This document shows, one piece after another, positions 18,302 through 28,206 of a DNA stretch of 64,000 bases (positions are counted from its first letter, which is position 1; every line of letters starts with the position of its first letter). Source of the DNA: Bog-752 sp963799395 (GTDB lineage: Bacteria > Actinomycetota > Thermoleophilia > UBA2241); assembly GCA_963799395.1 (NCBI GenBank), contig CAWCWZ010000042.1, positions 7,681 through 71,680 of the forward strand. The letters are read 5' to 3'. A program made the translations under genes and the position numbers. Under the pieces are notes generated by a model. It ran no database searches and was not told the DNA's origin. It saw only the letters and a list, made by a program, of their open reading frames with translations.

Positions 18302-20319
18302 TCGCCGACGAGCGCCCGGCCGCGAGCGAGCGGACCGCGGCGTCCGCCGCCGACTGGGGCGTCGACGACCTGACCGTGCGCTTCGCGACGGTCGTGGCGC
18401 TCGACGGCGTCGAACTGCCCGTCCCGCCGGGACTCGTGACCGCGGTCGTGGGCGGCGACGGCGCCGGCAAGACGACGCTCCTGCGGGTGCTGGCCGGCGT
18501 GCAGGCGCCGACCCGCGGCCACGTGCGGCGGCCGCCGGCCCGGCAGATCGGCTTCGTGTCGGCCGGCGCCGGCGTCTACGGCGACCTCACGGTGACCGAG
18601 AACCTCGAGTTCGCGGGCGGCGCGTACGGCGTGCGCGGCACCGCGCTCGCCGCCCGCGCCGCCCCCCTGCTCGCCGGCGCCCGGCTCGACGAGGTACGCG
18701 ACCGCCTGGCCGGCAAGCTGTCGGGCGGCATGCGCCAGAAGCTGGCGTTCGTCCTTGCCGTGCTCCACGAGCCGGGGCTGCTCATCCTCGACGAACCGAC
18801 CACCGGCGTCGACCCGGTGAGCCGCGCCGACCTCTGGCGTCTGATCGCCGCCGCCGCCGCCGACGGCACCGCGGTGGCGCTCGCCACTACCTACCTGGAC
18901 GAAGCCGAGCGCGCCGCCCAGGTGCTTCTGCTCGACGAAGGCCGCGCGCTCGCGGCCGGACGGCCGGACGAGATCACCGCGGGCGTGCCGGGAACGGTGG
19001 CCGAGGCGGCCGCGGCGCCAGGCGGCGTCGCCGCCTGGCGCCGCGGCCGCGCCTGGCGCCTGTGGCTGCCGGCCGGCGTCTCGGCCACCACGGCCGCCCC
19101 CGGAGCCCGGCCCCTCACGCCCGATTTCGCCGACGCCGTGATCGTCGCCTCGCTCGCGCGACGGCACGCCAACCAGGACGACGGCGACGCGAGAGCGCGC
19201 ACGGACGCCGGCCGAGAGGACGCCGTCCTTGCGGACGACGGCGGCTCTACAGACGCCGGGCGGCGCGAGAGCGGCGGCGCCACGACCGGCATCCCGGCCT
19301 CGGCGAGCGCCCGGGCGCTCGCCGAGACGCGCGCGGTGACGCGACGGTTCGGCACCTTCACGGCGGTCGACGAGGTCGATCTTCGCGTCGGCCCGGGCCA
19401 GGTCGTCGGGCTGCTGGGAGCCAACGGCGCCGGCAAGACGACGCTCATCAGGCTGCTGCTCGGACTGCTGCGCCCCACCGCCGGCGCGGCCCTGCTGTTC
19501 GGCGTGCCGCCCTCGCGCGAGACGCGCCGCCGCCTGGGCTACGTGCCGCAAAGCCTCGGCGTGTGGGATGACCTGACGGTCGACGAGAACCTGCGCTTCT
19601 CGGCCGCGGCGTTCGGCGCCGCCCACGGTACGGCGGGCGACGGCGCGAGTGACGGGACGGGCGCGGGGTCGTCCGGCGCGGCGGCGACCGCCGACCCCGA
19701 GCTCGCCACGCACGGCCGGACTCTCGCCGGCCATCTGCCGCTCGGTCTGCGCCGTCGTCTTGCCTTTGCGGCGGCGCTGTCCCACGATCCCGAGCTGCTG
19801 GTCCTCGACGAGCCCACGTCGGGGGTGGCGGCCCTCGCCCGCGCCCGGCTGTGGGACACGATCCGCGGAGCGGCCGAAGCCGGCGCCGGCGTGCTCGTGA
19901 CCACGCATTCCATGGACGAGGCCGAGCAGTGCGACACGCTGGTGCTCATGGCGGGCGGTCGCGTGGTGGCCGCCGGCACGATCGCGGGGATCGTCCGCGG
20001 GGCCACCGCGGTCGAGGTCGCAAGCGATCGCTGGGACGAGGCCTTCAAGGCGCTCGACGCGGCCGGGCTGCGGCCGGCGCCGGCCGGCCGCCTCCTGCGC
20101 GTGCCCGGCGGCGAGGTGGCGCCGGTGCAGGCCGCGCTCGACGCGCGCCATGTCGCCGCCCGCCTCAGGGTTGTCGAGGCGAGCTTCGAGGAAACATTCG
20201 TGCGGATGACGACGCAGTCACCGGCGGCCGTGACTCACGACCCGGCCGCCGCAACCGTCAACGACCCGAGCGCCACAAAGGTCCACGACCTGAGCGCCGA
20301 CCGACCGGGCGCCGACTAG
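18298..20319 (+). CDS. Double ABC-transporter ATPase (two nucleotide-binding domains)
   Basis: A 673-residue protein holding two ATPase domains. The first (about residues 15-230) has Walker A GGDGAGKTT, signature LSGGMRQK and Walker B LLILDEPTTGVDP. The second (about 335-600) has Walker A GANGAGKTT and Walker B LLVLDEPTSGV, but where LSGGQ is expected it reads HLPLGLRRR, so its signature motif is degenerate and only one composite ATP site may be fully active. An Asp/Gly/Ala-rich linker separates the domains. This is the YbhF/RbbA-like arrangement usual with one or two ABC-2 permeases. Only one permease gene is present, so a homodimer is likely. It starts at a GTG overlapping the permease stop. 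Confidence 0.9.
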   Translation: MIADERPAASERTAASAADWGVDDLTVRFATVVALDGVELPVPPGLVTAVVGGDGAGKTTLLRVLAGVQAPTRGHVRRPPARQIGFVSAGAGVYGDLTVTENLEFAGGAYGVRGTALAARAAPLLAGARLDEVRDRLAGKLSGGMRQKLAFVLAVLHEPGLLILDEPTTGVDPVSRADLWRLIAAAAADGTAVALATTYLDEAERAAQVLLLDEGRALAAGRPDEITAGVPGTVAEAAAAPGGVAAWRRGRAWRLWLPAGVSATTAAPGARPLTPDFADAVIVASLARRHANQDDGDARARTDAGREDAVLADDGGSTDAGRRESGGATTGIPASASARALAETRAVTRRFGTFTAVDEVDLRVGPGQVVGLLGANGAGKTTLIRLLLGLLRPTAGAALLFGVPPSRETRRRLGYVPQSLGVWDDLTVDENLRFSAAAFGAAHGTAGDGASDGTGAGSSGAAATADPELATHGRTLAGHLPLGLRRRLAFAAALSHDPELLVLDEPTSGVAALARARLWDTIRGAAEAGAGVLVTTHSMDEAEQCDTLVLMAGGRVVAAGTIAGIVRGATAVEVASDRWDEAFKALDAAGLRPAPAGRLLRVPGGEVAPVQAALDARHVAARLRVVEASFEETFVRMTTQSPAAVTHDPAAATVNDPSATKVHDLSADRPGAD

Positions 20320-20331
20320 AAGGAGTACCGT

Positions 20332-22117
20332 TTGAGCACGACCGTCTCTCCCCCGCCCTCCACCGCCGCGCTCGACCGGGGCCACCCGCGCAAGTGGTGG
20401 ATCCTCGTGGCCGTGTCCGTCGGCATGTTCATGGCGCTGCTCGACGTGACCATCGTCAACATCGCCGTCCCGGCCATCAAGAACGACCTGAACGCGTCGC
20501 TGCCGCACACCTCGTGGGTGCTGAACGCCTACAGCCTGGTCCTGGCCGTGTCCTTCCTGTCGATGGGCCGCATCGGCGACAAGTTCGGCCAGAAACGGGT
20601 CTTCATCTTCGGTCTCGTCACCTTCACCGCCTTCTCGCTGCTCTGCGGCCTCGCCCCCACGATCGACTGGCTGATCGCCTTTCGCGCCGGCCAGGGCCTC
20701 GGCGGGGCGGCCCTGCTCACGATCTCCCTGGCGATCGTGCTCGGCGCCTTTCCACGGGGCCAGCAGGGCATGGCGGTCGGCATCTGGGGCGCGCTGGGCA
20801 CGGCCGCCGCGGCCGTCGGGCCGACGCTCGGGGGCCTGCTCGTCACCTACGGGAGCTGGCACTGGATCTTCTTCGTCAACGTGCCCATCGGAGTCGCGGC
20901 CGTCGTCTTCGCGGCGCTCGTGATCCCCGCTCGCGAGCGGCGCGCCGGCCCGGGCGGCGTCGACGTGCCCGGCATCCTGATCGCCGCCGCCGGCCTGTTC
21001 ATGTTCACGCTGGCGCTCGTGCAGGGCGACTCGTGGGGCTGGACGTCGCCGGCCATCCTCGGCCTGTTCGCCGGCGCCCTCGTCGCCTATCCCCTCTTCA
21101 TGTGGTGGGAGCTGCGCACGAGCCACCCCATGTTCCCCCTCGAGCTGCTGCGCATCCGCTCGTTCACGGCCGCCAACACGGCGATCATGTTCATCGGCCT
21201 GTCGATGGGCGGCACCTTCCTCATGATCGTCATCTTCCTGGTCTCGGTGCTGGGCTACTCGGAGCTGAAGGCGGCGCTGGCCCTGACGATCATGCCGGTG
21301 ATCGCGCTCGTCATCGCGCCGAACGCCGGCAGGTTGAACGACCGCATCGGTCCGCGCCTGCCGGCCGCGCTCGGCGCCGGGCTCTTCGCCGTCGGTCTCG
21401 TGCTGCTGGCCCAGCTCGGCGGCAACACGAGCCTCGTCGACGTCATGTGGCGGGCCGCGTTCATCGGCGCCGGCATGGGCTTCGCCATGCCGACGCTCTC
21501 GGCGGCCTCCATGGCGTCGCTGCCGCCCCAGGTGCGCGGCGTCGGTTCGGGCGCCCTGAACACGCTGCGCCAGGTCGGCTTTACCATCGGCGTCGCCCTG
21601 CTCGTGGCGATCTTCACCCACACCGCCGCGACCAACGCCCTGACGGCGACCAGACAGTCGCTCGTCTACCTGCAGACGTCGGCTCAGCTCTCACCACAGG
21701 AGAAGGCCGTCTACTCGGCGACCATCCTCAAGAACGCCAGGGCGGCGGCCGCGTCGTCGGGCGGCGAGGCCGCCACCGTGCTGGTCAAGGACCCACTCAC
21801 CGGCGCGCCGCGACCGCCGGCCGGCACGCCGCAGGCCGCGACCCAGCGGCAGGTGTCGACAGTCACCGCGGCCATCTTCCGCGACAAGATCGCCAAGTCG
21901 TTTCAGTGGCCCTTCTACGTGGCCGCGCTGGCGGCGCTCCTGGCCGTCTTCCCGGCGCTCATGACTGGGCGCCGACTGGGCGAGCACGCGGGGCACGAGA
22001 AGCTGAGCAGAGCCGAGCGCGGAGGGGCGAGACGACACCGCGCCGGCCGACACTGCGACGGCCGGCGAAGCGGTGCGTGCGTCGGCGGCCGGCACGGCCG
22101 CCGACGCGGTCGAGTGA
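20332..22117 (+). CDS. DHA2-family MFS drug exporter (14 helices), frameshift near the end
   Basis: About 594 residues. It has the DHA2 (EmrB/QacA) signatures: WWILVAVSVGMFMALLDVTI with the motif D1 aspartate, SMGRIGDKFGQKRVF (motif A), FRAGQGLGGAALL and GPTLGGLL (motif C). A long extracytoplasmic loop precedes the last helix, as is common in this family. The start follows GAAGGAGTACC. The written frame runs on into the regulator; removing one G from the run near 22,025 gives an acidic Ala-rich tail ending at the TGA at 22115-22117, which overlaps the next gene's GTG. That overlap repeats the coupling seen upstream and supports the correction. It is probably a proton-driven exporter of hydrophobic drugs, co-induced with the ABC pair. 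Confidence 0.88.
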
Positions 22118-22782
22118 GCGGCTCGGCGACAGGCGGCCCGGCGACAGGCGCGGGGCGGTCGGCGGCGCCCGCCGCCCACCACCCCGCGCACACCGGTCGG
22201 CGGCCCGGCGAGAGCGGCGCCCGCGACGACATCCTCGCCGCCGCCCGCGCCGAGTTCGCCACCGGCGGCTACGACGGCGCGACGATCCGCGGCATCGCCG
22301 CGCGCGCCGGCGTCGACCCGGCCCTCGTGCACCACTACTTCGGGGCCAAGGAACAGCTCTTCGAGACCGCGGTCGAGCCGCCGATCTCGCCCGCCGTCTT
22401 TCTGCCGCCGATCCTCGCCGGCGACCACGCCCGCATCGGCGAAGAGGTCACCCGGCGCTTCCTCACCGTGTGGGAGGAGCCCGACAACCGCCCCATCTTT
22501 CTCGCCATGCTGCGCTCGGCGGTGTCCAACGAGCAGGCGGCAGAGCTCGTCAGGCGGCTGCTCGTCAAGGAGATCTTCGGGCCGATCGCGACGACCCTGG
22601 GCGTGCCCGACGCCGAGCTGCGGGCGACACTGGCCGGCTCGCAGTTCATCGGACTCGCGCTCATGCGCTACGTCGGCCGCGTCGAGCCGCTGGCGTCGGC
22701 CGACGTCGACTCGCTCGCCGCCGCCGTCGGACCGACCATCCAGCGCTATCTCACCGGGAAGATCGACCCGCCCCCGGAGTGA
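22114..22782 (+). CDS. TetR-family transcriptional regulator
   Basis: A 222-residue regulator. The GTG at 22114-22116 overlaps the exporter's stop. A Gly/Ala/Pro-rich leader of about 37 residues precedes the helix-turn-helix: DDILAAARAEFATGGYDGAT, IRGIAARAGVDPALVHHYFG and then AKEQLFE. The rest is the ligand-binding dimer domain, with an arrangement like the PF17940/TetR_C31 group (RFLTVWEEPDNRPIFLAMLR). It most likely represses its own operon through the palindrome at 17,095. The last-gene position and overlap couple repressor level to exporter expression. The ligand is unknown. Confidence 0.92.
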   Translation: MSGSATGGPATGAGRSAAPAAHHPAHTGRRPGESGARDDILAAARAEFATGGYDGATIRGIAARAGVDPALVHHYFGAKEQLFETAVEPPISPAVFLPPILAGDHARIGEEVTRRFLTVWEEPDNRPIFLAMLRSAVSNEQAAELVRRLLVKEIFGPIATTLGVPDAELRATLAGSQFIGLALMRYVGRVEPLASADVDSLAAAVGPTIQRYLTGKIDPPPE

Positions 22783-22822
22783 ACGAAGCGACGGGACGGG
22801 CCGCGCCGTCGGCCCCGGCGCC

Positions 22823-23949
22823 TCACAGGAACCGCGAGCGGATGCGCTTGGCGGCTTCGAGCTTCTCTGTCCCGGGCGCTTCGTCGGCGCCGGCGACACG
22901 CCGGCGCAGGGCCTCTCTGCGCCGCTCGTCGCGCAGGTCGCGCGGGACACGGTAGACCCCGACACGGGCGCCCAGGGCGAACTCGGCCTGGTCGGCGGCC
23001 GGCAGCGCCAGCAGCTCGTCGAGCAAGGCGATCAGGCGGTCGTGATCGTCGGGCAGCGAGCCGGCGAGCTCGGGCAGAAGGTTGAGAGCGTGGTCGGAGC
23101 GCAGCTCGAGACGCGCGCCGCCGAGCGCCTCGAGGAGCGCCCGCAGCTCGGCGGCCACCTCGACGTCGTCGGGCAGCGAGAAGCGAGCGGCCGCCTCATC
23201 GTCGGCGAGCGGAGTACCCGGCACCACGGCCGTAGTGCGCAACCGGACCACGAGCGGACGCGCCGGCGTGGCCGTAGCCGCGACCTCGCGTAGCACGGCG
23301 GCGGTGCCGCGCACGTGCTCGGCCGCAAGCTCGCGGCCGCCGAGGCCCGGCATGACGTAAAAGCACAGTTCCATGCCCGCCTCGAGCACCCGGCGGCCGG
23401 CCGTGACGAGCTGATCCGCCGTGCAGCCCTTGTCGACCCGGGCCAGCACATAGTCGGAGCCCGACTCCAGGCCGAGGTGCACGCGCGTGAGCCCCGCCGC
23501 AAAGAGCAGGGTGAGCTGCGGCGGGCGGCGACGCGCCAGCGTCGCCGCCCGCCCATAGGTCGTCACGCGGGTGACGGTCGGAAACGCGCGACGGGCGTGC
23601 TCGACGACGGCGGCGAGCTTGTCGGGCGCGAGGGCGCAGGGGTCGGCATCCTGCAGAAGACGGCCCGCGCCCCGTCGCCCAGAAACAGCCCGACCTGGAA
23701 GGCCTCGGGCGGCACCGAGCCGGAGTGCAGCGCCGTCGCCGGCTCGTCCCCGAGCACGTCGGCGGCCGCCCTCATGGCGTCGACGTCGGCCAGCACCTCG
23801 GCGAGAGGACGCACGGAAGCGCGGCAACCCTTGTAGACCGGGCAGAAGCGGCAGCGGTTCCAGCCACAGTTGCGCACGACTCGCACGAGCAGGCTGGCGG
23901 CCTCACTCGGCGGCCGGATGGGCCCCTGCTCGAACGACGGAGTAGTCAA
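22823..23949 (-). CDS. Radical SAM protein, one frameshift
   Basis: About 375 residues in two frames. The N-terminal frame has the cluster-binding motif RNCGWNRCRFCPVYKG, the Cys-x4-Cys-x2-Cys form found in many B12-independent radical SAM proteins. After FCR-MP the reading frame is wrong: one C restored near 23,656 gives VFLQDADPCALAPDKL and then the normal core (GLTRVHLGLESGSDYVL, LCFYVMPGLGGRE). The C-terminus has an RSRFL end common to this subfamily. The start shown is a TTG and is uncertain; no strong ribosome site is seen. The reaction is unknown. It converges on the TetR gene. Confidence 0.8.
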
Positions 23950-23986
23950 CGAGACGCCGAACGGCGAGACGGTCGCAGGCCCGCGA

Positions 23987-24643
23987 TCAGGTGCGCGCGG
24001 GCGGGCCGCCCGCCTTGCGGGAGGGCAGCAGGGCCCGCACGACGAGGACCAGGCCGACGACCACGATCAGAAGCGGCCAGGCGAGCCAGACGACCGGCCA
24101 CGGATGGTCGAGGCCGGCCAGCAGACCGAGGCCGGCCAGCAGCACGCCGGACACGAGCGGCCAGAGGTGCGCCCAGCCGGCCTGCCGGCGGCGGATCAGC
24201 CAGGCGAGCGCGAGGCCGCAGCCCAGGCCCACGAGACTGAGGAACGCAGGCGAGCCGAGCGCCTTGTCGACGATCATGCCGGCGCCCCAGCCAGCGAGCG
24301 CGAGGCCCGGGAGGTACAGAGAGTAGAAGGGGCGCCACCCCAACGCCAGGGCGAGCAGCAGCAGACCGGGCGCGAGAATCGCCACACCGAGCAGCGACAC
24401 GCCGGTGACGATGAGGATGAAGATGAGGGCGCCGGCCGCCACGAGGACGCCGCCGGACGCGAACAGAAGGCGCCGGCGGCGTTGCTCGCGCAGGGCCGCG
24501 TAGCCGGCGGGAGGACCGTACGCGACCGGGCCGGGCGTCGCCGCGATCAGCGCGCGCAGCTCCGCTGCGCGCGCCTCGAGCTCATCGTGCAGCGGGTCGC
24601 CCAGGTGGGGCGCGCCGCCGGGCGTGTGGTCGGGGTCGCTCAT
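23987..24643 (-). CDS. Polytopic membrane protein of unknown function
   Basis: A 218-residue protein. A soluble N-terminal part of about 60 residues (with a helical ELEARAAELRALIAATP) precedes six or so hydrophobic segments (LLFASGGVLVAAGALIFILI through LLIVVVGLVLVVRALL) and a basic tail. I recognise no family motif. It starts 23 bases after the stop of the FtsX-type permease in the same direction and may be the third gene of that export operon. GTG at 24646 is an equally possible start. Confidence 0.65.
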   Translation of the reverse strand: MSDPDHTPGGAPHLGDPLHDELEARAAELRALIAATPGPVAYGPPAGYAALREQRRRRLLFASGGVLVAAGALIFILIVTGVSLLGVAILAPGLLLLALALGWRPFYSLYLPGLALAGWGAGMIVDKALGSPAFLSLVGLGCGLALAWLIRRRQAGWAHLWPLVSGVLLAGLGLLAGLDHPWPVVWLAWPLLIVVVGLVLVVRALLPSRKAGGPPART

Positions 24644-24668
24644 CACTGCCGGTTGTTCCCCGCGCGGG

Positions 24669-27218
24669 TCATTCGTAGTGGATGGCGTCGAGGATGTTGA
24701 CGCGGGCGGCGCGGCGCGCCGGCAGCACGGCGGCGACCACGCCGACGACGGCGGCCACGATGAGGAAGACCACGAGCTGACTCCAGGGCACAGAGAACGC
24801 GATGCCCTGCGAGGCCAGGCGCGACGAGACGATGTAGGCGAACACTACGCCGAGCACGGTGCCCAGGATGCCGCCGATGATCGAGGTGATCACGCTCTCG
24901 TAGCGCACGATGCGCCGCATCTGCCGCCGGGTCGTGCCGATGGCCCGCAGCATGCCGATCTCGCGCGTGCGCTCGTACACCGAGAGCACCAGCGTGTTGA
25001 CGATGCCGAAGACCGAGATGATCACGCTCACGGCCAGCAAGGCGTAGATCAGGGTCAGCAGCTGGTCGACCTGCTTCTTGAGCGAGGCGGTGTACTCGGC
25101 CTTGGTCTGCACGGTGGCCGTCGGGAACGCCTTGAGGGCCGTGGTCACCGTCGTCTTGGTCTGGCCGGGATCGGTGCTCGCGGCGATGATGTAGAGGGGG
25201 TCGCGCTGGTCGCTCGGCACGAGAGCGTCGAAGGCGCTCTGCGACACGGTGAAGCCCGTCAGCAGCGTCGGGTCGCGGTACTCGCCGATCACCGTGAAAC
25301 GCTGCCGGTTGCCGGTCTGGCCGAGCGCGACGAAGCTCTTGCCCTTCGACAGGTTGTACTTGGTGGCGAACTGCTCCTCGACCATCGCCCCGTGAGCCGT
25401 GAGGCGGCCGAGCAGGGCGTTGGAGCCGCCCTCGAGCCAGTGGAAGCGCCACAAGGGACCGAAGGTGACCGGGTCGACCCCGATCATGCTGGCCGTGTCG
25501 CCGCCGTTGATCTGCGCGGTCGCCGTGTAGATGCCGGCGGCCTGGTCGACCCCCGGCACGGCGCGCACCGTCGCGAGCGCCGCGTTGGGCACCGTCTGGC
25601 CGCCCTGCCCGCTCACCACGATCGCAGCGTTGACCGAGCGGTCGACGGCGCTCACGAACGACGTCTTGAAGCCCTGGGCGAACACGGCGACGAACACCAC
25701 TACGGCGAGCCCGATCATGAGGGCGGCGGCGGTCGCGGCGGTGCGCGCCGGGTTGCGCGTGGCGTTCTCGCGAGCCAGCCGGCCGCTGCTGCCGGCGAGC
25801 CTGGCGGCCGGCCAGCCGATCACGCTGGCCAGCGGCCGCACGACGTGCTTGGCCACCATGGCGACGGCCACGAAGATGAGGACCGCGCCGAGAGCCATCT
25901 CGAGCAGGCGGGCCGAGGTCGTGCCGTGGACGAACATGCCGGCGGCCAGAGCGGCGGCGCCGACGAGCGCCGCGCAGACGGCGATGACCGGACTGTAGCG
26001 GCCGACGACCGACGGCGGCAGGGTCGCGCCCTCGTGCAGGGCCGCGACGGGCGGCACCCGCGTGGCCCGCAGCGCCGGCGCCAGCGCGGCGAGGAGCGCC
26101 ACGCCGATGCCGACGACGAGCGACACCACGATGGTGCGCGGCGCGAGTGCGATGCCCGACGTGGGAATGTCGGCGCCGACCGCGTGGAACAGCGCGTTGA
26201 TGCCCTTGGCGATGCCGATGCCGACGGCGATGCCCAGGAGCGAGGCGACGAGCCCGAGCGCGCCGGCCTCACCGATCACGCCGGCGAGCACCTGGCGTCG
26301 CGTGGCGCCCAGCGAGCGCAGCATGGCGAACTCGCGGATGCGCTGGGCGACCGTGATCGAGAAGGCGTTGAAGATGATGAAGGCGCCCACGATCACGGCC
26401 ACGCCGCCGAAGGCCAGCAGGATGGTGCGCAGCACGTTGCCGATGGCGTCGCTTATGGCCTTTGTGGAGTCGGCCACGGTCTGAGCCGATGTCTTGACCT
26501 CGGCGTAGGCGGGCAGCGCCTTCTTCAGGCGCGCCGCCAGCGTGTCGGGCGTGACGCCCGGCTCGGCGGCGACGTCGATGCTCGAGTACCGGCCCTCGAG
26601 GTCGTACCAGCGCTGGGCGTCGGCCACCGTCGTGGCGACGAGCGTGGCGCCGCCGATCGAGGTCGAGTTGCCAAAATCGAAGACGCCCGAGATGACGACC
26701 GGCTGCACGCCCTGCTCGGTCGACAGGCCGATGGTGTCGCCTACGTGCAGGTGCTTGTCGGTCGCCAGCTTGGCGTTGATCGCGACTGTGCCGTCGCGCG
26801 ACGGCCGCGCGCCGGCGATGTACTTGCTCTGACTGAAACGCGGCGGCTCGGTCGAGAAGACGAGCGTGGGCGCCCCGCCGGTGTTGACCGACTTGCCGTT
26901 CACGACCACGGCACCGCTGCCCTCGACGCTGCCGGCCGCGTCGGCCACGCCGCTCACGGCCCGCACCTGGGCGAGCATTGAGACCGGCAGCGAGCCGCCC
27001 GAGGCGAACAGGTCCTGGCCCTGGAAGGCCGCCTTGCGCGTGATGTTTACGTCGGTGCCGACCGCCGCCTTCTCGAAGATGTTGTGAAAGCCGTTGTTGA
27101 TCTGGTCGGTGATGACGTAGGTGCCGGCGATCATGGCGACCCCGAGCACGATCGCCAGCATGGTCAGGACCGTGCGCAGCTTGCGGCTCCACAGGTCGCG
27201 CAGCGACAGGCGGATCAT
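24669..27218 (-). CDS. FtsX/MacB-type ABC transporter permease
   Basis: An 849-residue permease with two FtsX modules. The first helix follows MIRLSLRDLWSRKLRT; a large extracytoplasmic domain (about residues 40-250) precedes helices at about 255-420, and a second set lies at the C-terminus with REIGMLRAIGTTRRQMRR and the final ARRAARVNILDAIHYE, a typical family end. REFAMLRSLGATRRQVL marks the first module. This two-module layout is that of LolCE/YknZ-like exporters acting on lipids, lipoproteins or peptides. Its ATG overlaps the ATPase stop (ATGA), so the two are coupled. Substrate unknown. Confidence 0.92.
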   Translation of the reverse strand: MIRLSLRDLWSRKLRTVLTMLAIVLGVAMIAGTYVITDQINNGFHNIFEKAAVGTDVNITRKAAFQGQDLFASGGSLPVSMLAQVRAVSGVADAAGSVEGSGAVVVNGKSVNTGGAPTLVFSTEPPRFSQSKYIAGARPSRDGTVAINAKLATDKHLHVGDTIGLSTEQGVQPVVISGVFDFGNSTSIGGATLVATTVADAQRWYDLEGRYSSIDVAAEPGVTPDTLAARLKKALPAYAEVKTSAQTVADSTKAISDAIGNVLRTILLAFGGVAVIVGAFIIFNAFSITVAQRIREFAMLRSLGATRRQVLAGVIGEAGALGLVASLLGIAVGIGIAKGINALFHAVGADIPTSGIALAPRTIVVSLVVGIGVALLAALAPALRATRVPPVAALHEGATLPPSVVGRYSPVIAVCAALVGAAALAAGMFVHGTTSARLLEMALGAVLIFVAVAMVAKHVVRPLASVIGWPAARLAGSSGRLARENATRNPARTAATAAALMIGLAVVVFVAVFAQGFKTSFVSAVDRSVNAAIVVSGQGGQTVPNAALATVRAVPGVDQAAGIYTATAQINGGDTASMIGVDPVTFGPLWRFHWLEGGSNALLGRLTAHGAMVEEQFATKYNLSKGKSFVALGQTGNRQRFTVIGEYRDPTLLTGFTVSQSAFDALVPSDQRDPLYIIAASTDPGQTKTTVTTALKAFPTATVQTKAEYTASLKKQVDQLLTLIYALLAVSVIISVFGIVNTLVLSVYERTREIGMLRAIGTTRRQMRRIVRYESVITSIIGGILGTVLGVVFAYIVSSRLASQGIAFSVPWSQLVVFLIVAAVVGVVAAVLPARRAARVNILDAIHYE

Positions 27219-28045
27219 CGCGCCGAACCGCCGCCGCGCTCCGACGTGGCTTCGAGCGACTTGATGGTGTCGTAGATCTCGTCGCGGCTCATGCGCCCGC
27301 AGTCGAGCTCGATGCGGCCGTCCTGCAGGAAGACGATGCGGTCGGCCACCGTGGCGGCGCGAGCGTCGTGAGTGACCATGACGATGGTCTGGCCGAACTC
27401 GTCGGCCGAGCGGCGCAGCAGGCCGAGCACCTCGTCGCCGGTCTTCGAGTCGAGGTTGCCCGTCGGCTCGTCGGCGAAGATCACGACCGGCCGGCTCACC
27501 AGGGCTCGAGCGATGGCGACGCGCTGCTGTTGGCCGCCCGACAGCTCGGCCGGGCGATGGCTCAGGCGATCGCCCAGATCGACCGCGCGCACCAGGGTGT
27601 CGAGCCACGCCTCGTCGGACTTGCGGCCGGCGATGGTCAGGGGCAGCACGAGGTTCTCCTGGGCGGTGAGCATCGGCAACAGGTTGAACGTCTGAAAGAT
27701 GAAGCCGATCTTGTCGCGGCGGAGCTGGGTAAGCTGGCGTTCCTTGAGCGCCGTGATCTCGACGCCGTCGATCCAGACGGCGCCGCTCGTCGGCTCGTCG
27801 AGGCCGGCCATCACGTGCATGAGGGTCGACTTGCCCGAACCCGAGGGGCCCATGATCGCCGTGAAACGGCTACGCGCCAGATCGATGGAGATGCCCCGCA
27901 GGGCGTCGACCGCGGCGCCACCCGTTCCGTAGCGGCGCGTGAGGTCGCGCGCGACGACGACCGCGTCGCCGACGTCGCCCACGGCCTGCGGCCTCTCGCA
28001 GGCCTCCGGCATGGTCTCCAGCCCCTGCTCACGAACGTCGCTCAT
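27215..28045 (-). CDS. MacB/LolD-type ABC transporter ATPase
   Basis: A 276-residue ATPase. Walker A is MGPSGSGKSTLMH, the Q-loop is in FIFQTFNLLP, the signature is ELSGGQQQRVAIARALV and Walker B is VIFADEPTGNLD, followed by the H-loop MVTHDA. The NLDSKTG and LPMLTAQENLVLP segments are typical of the LolD/MacB group, which powers mechanotransmission by FtsX-type permeases. About 35 extra residues precede the domain. The ATG at 28045 follows AGGGAGG. It is first in the operon with the permease. An inverted repeat lies about 70 bases upstream. Confidence 0.93.
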   Translation of the reverse strand: MSDVREQGLETMPEACERPQAVGDVGDAVVVARDLTRRYGTGGAAVDALRGISIDLARSRFTAIMGPSGSGKSTLMHVMAGLDEPTSGAVWIDGVEITALKERQLTQLRRDKIGFIFQTFNLLPMLTAQENLVLPLTIAGRKSDEAWLDTLVRAVDLGDRLSHRPAELSGGQQQRVAIARALVSRPVVIFADEPTGNLDSKTGDEVLGLLRRSADEFGQTIVMVTHDARAATVADRIVFLQDGRIELDCGRMSRDEIYDTIKSLEATSERGGGSAR

Positions 28046-28116
28046 CTGGTGGGCCTCCCTGTGGCGCCGGGCACGGCGCCCTGTTGCCGGCGCGCGCCGG
28101 GCCGCGATAGGTCTCT

Positions 28117-28130
28117 GGTCATGACTGACC
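28117..28130. promoter_or_regulatory. Small inverted repeat upstream of the ABC export operon, possible operator
   Basis: GGTCA-TGAC-TGACC, two 5-base arms with a 4-base spacer, sits about 72 bases before the ATPase start. No clear promoter boxes could be assigned around it, so a regulatory role is only a possibility. Confidence 0.3.
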
Positions 28131-28159
28131 TTACCTGGGCGGGATCGTTGCGGTCGTCA

Positions 28160-28193
28160 CCCCGGAGTGGGAAACCGGCGTGTCACTCCGGGG
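28160..28193 (-). terminator. Hairpin after the GAPDH-like gene
   Basis: CCCCGGAGTG (28160-28169) pairs with CACTCCGGGG (28184-28193), a perfect 10-base stem with a 14-base loop. It begins 14 bases beyond the stop of the GAPDH-like gene. There is no T run after it. Confidence 0.6.
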
Positions 28194-28206
28194 GTAGGGA
28201 GGCGGG

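Noticed and set aside
20332..22782. A natural fusion of an MFS exporter with a TetR regulator
   Set aside because: Removing one G near 22,025 restores an exporter stop that overlaps a GTG start of the regulator, the same coupling as upstream. The linker in the fused frame is Arg-rich nonsense.
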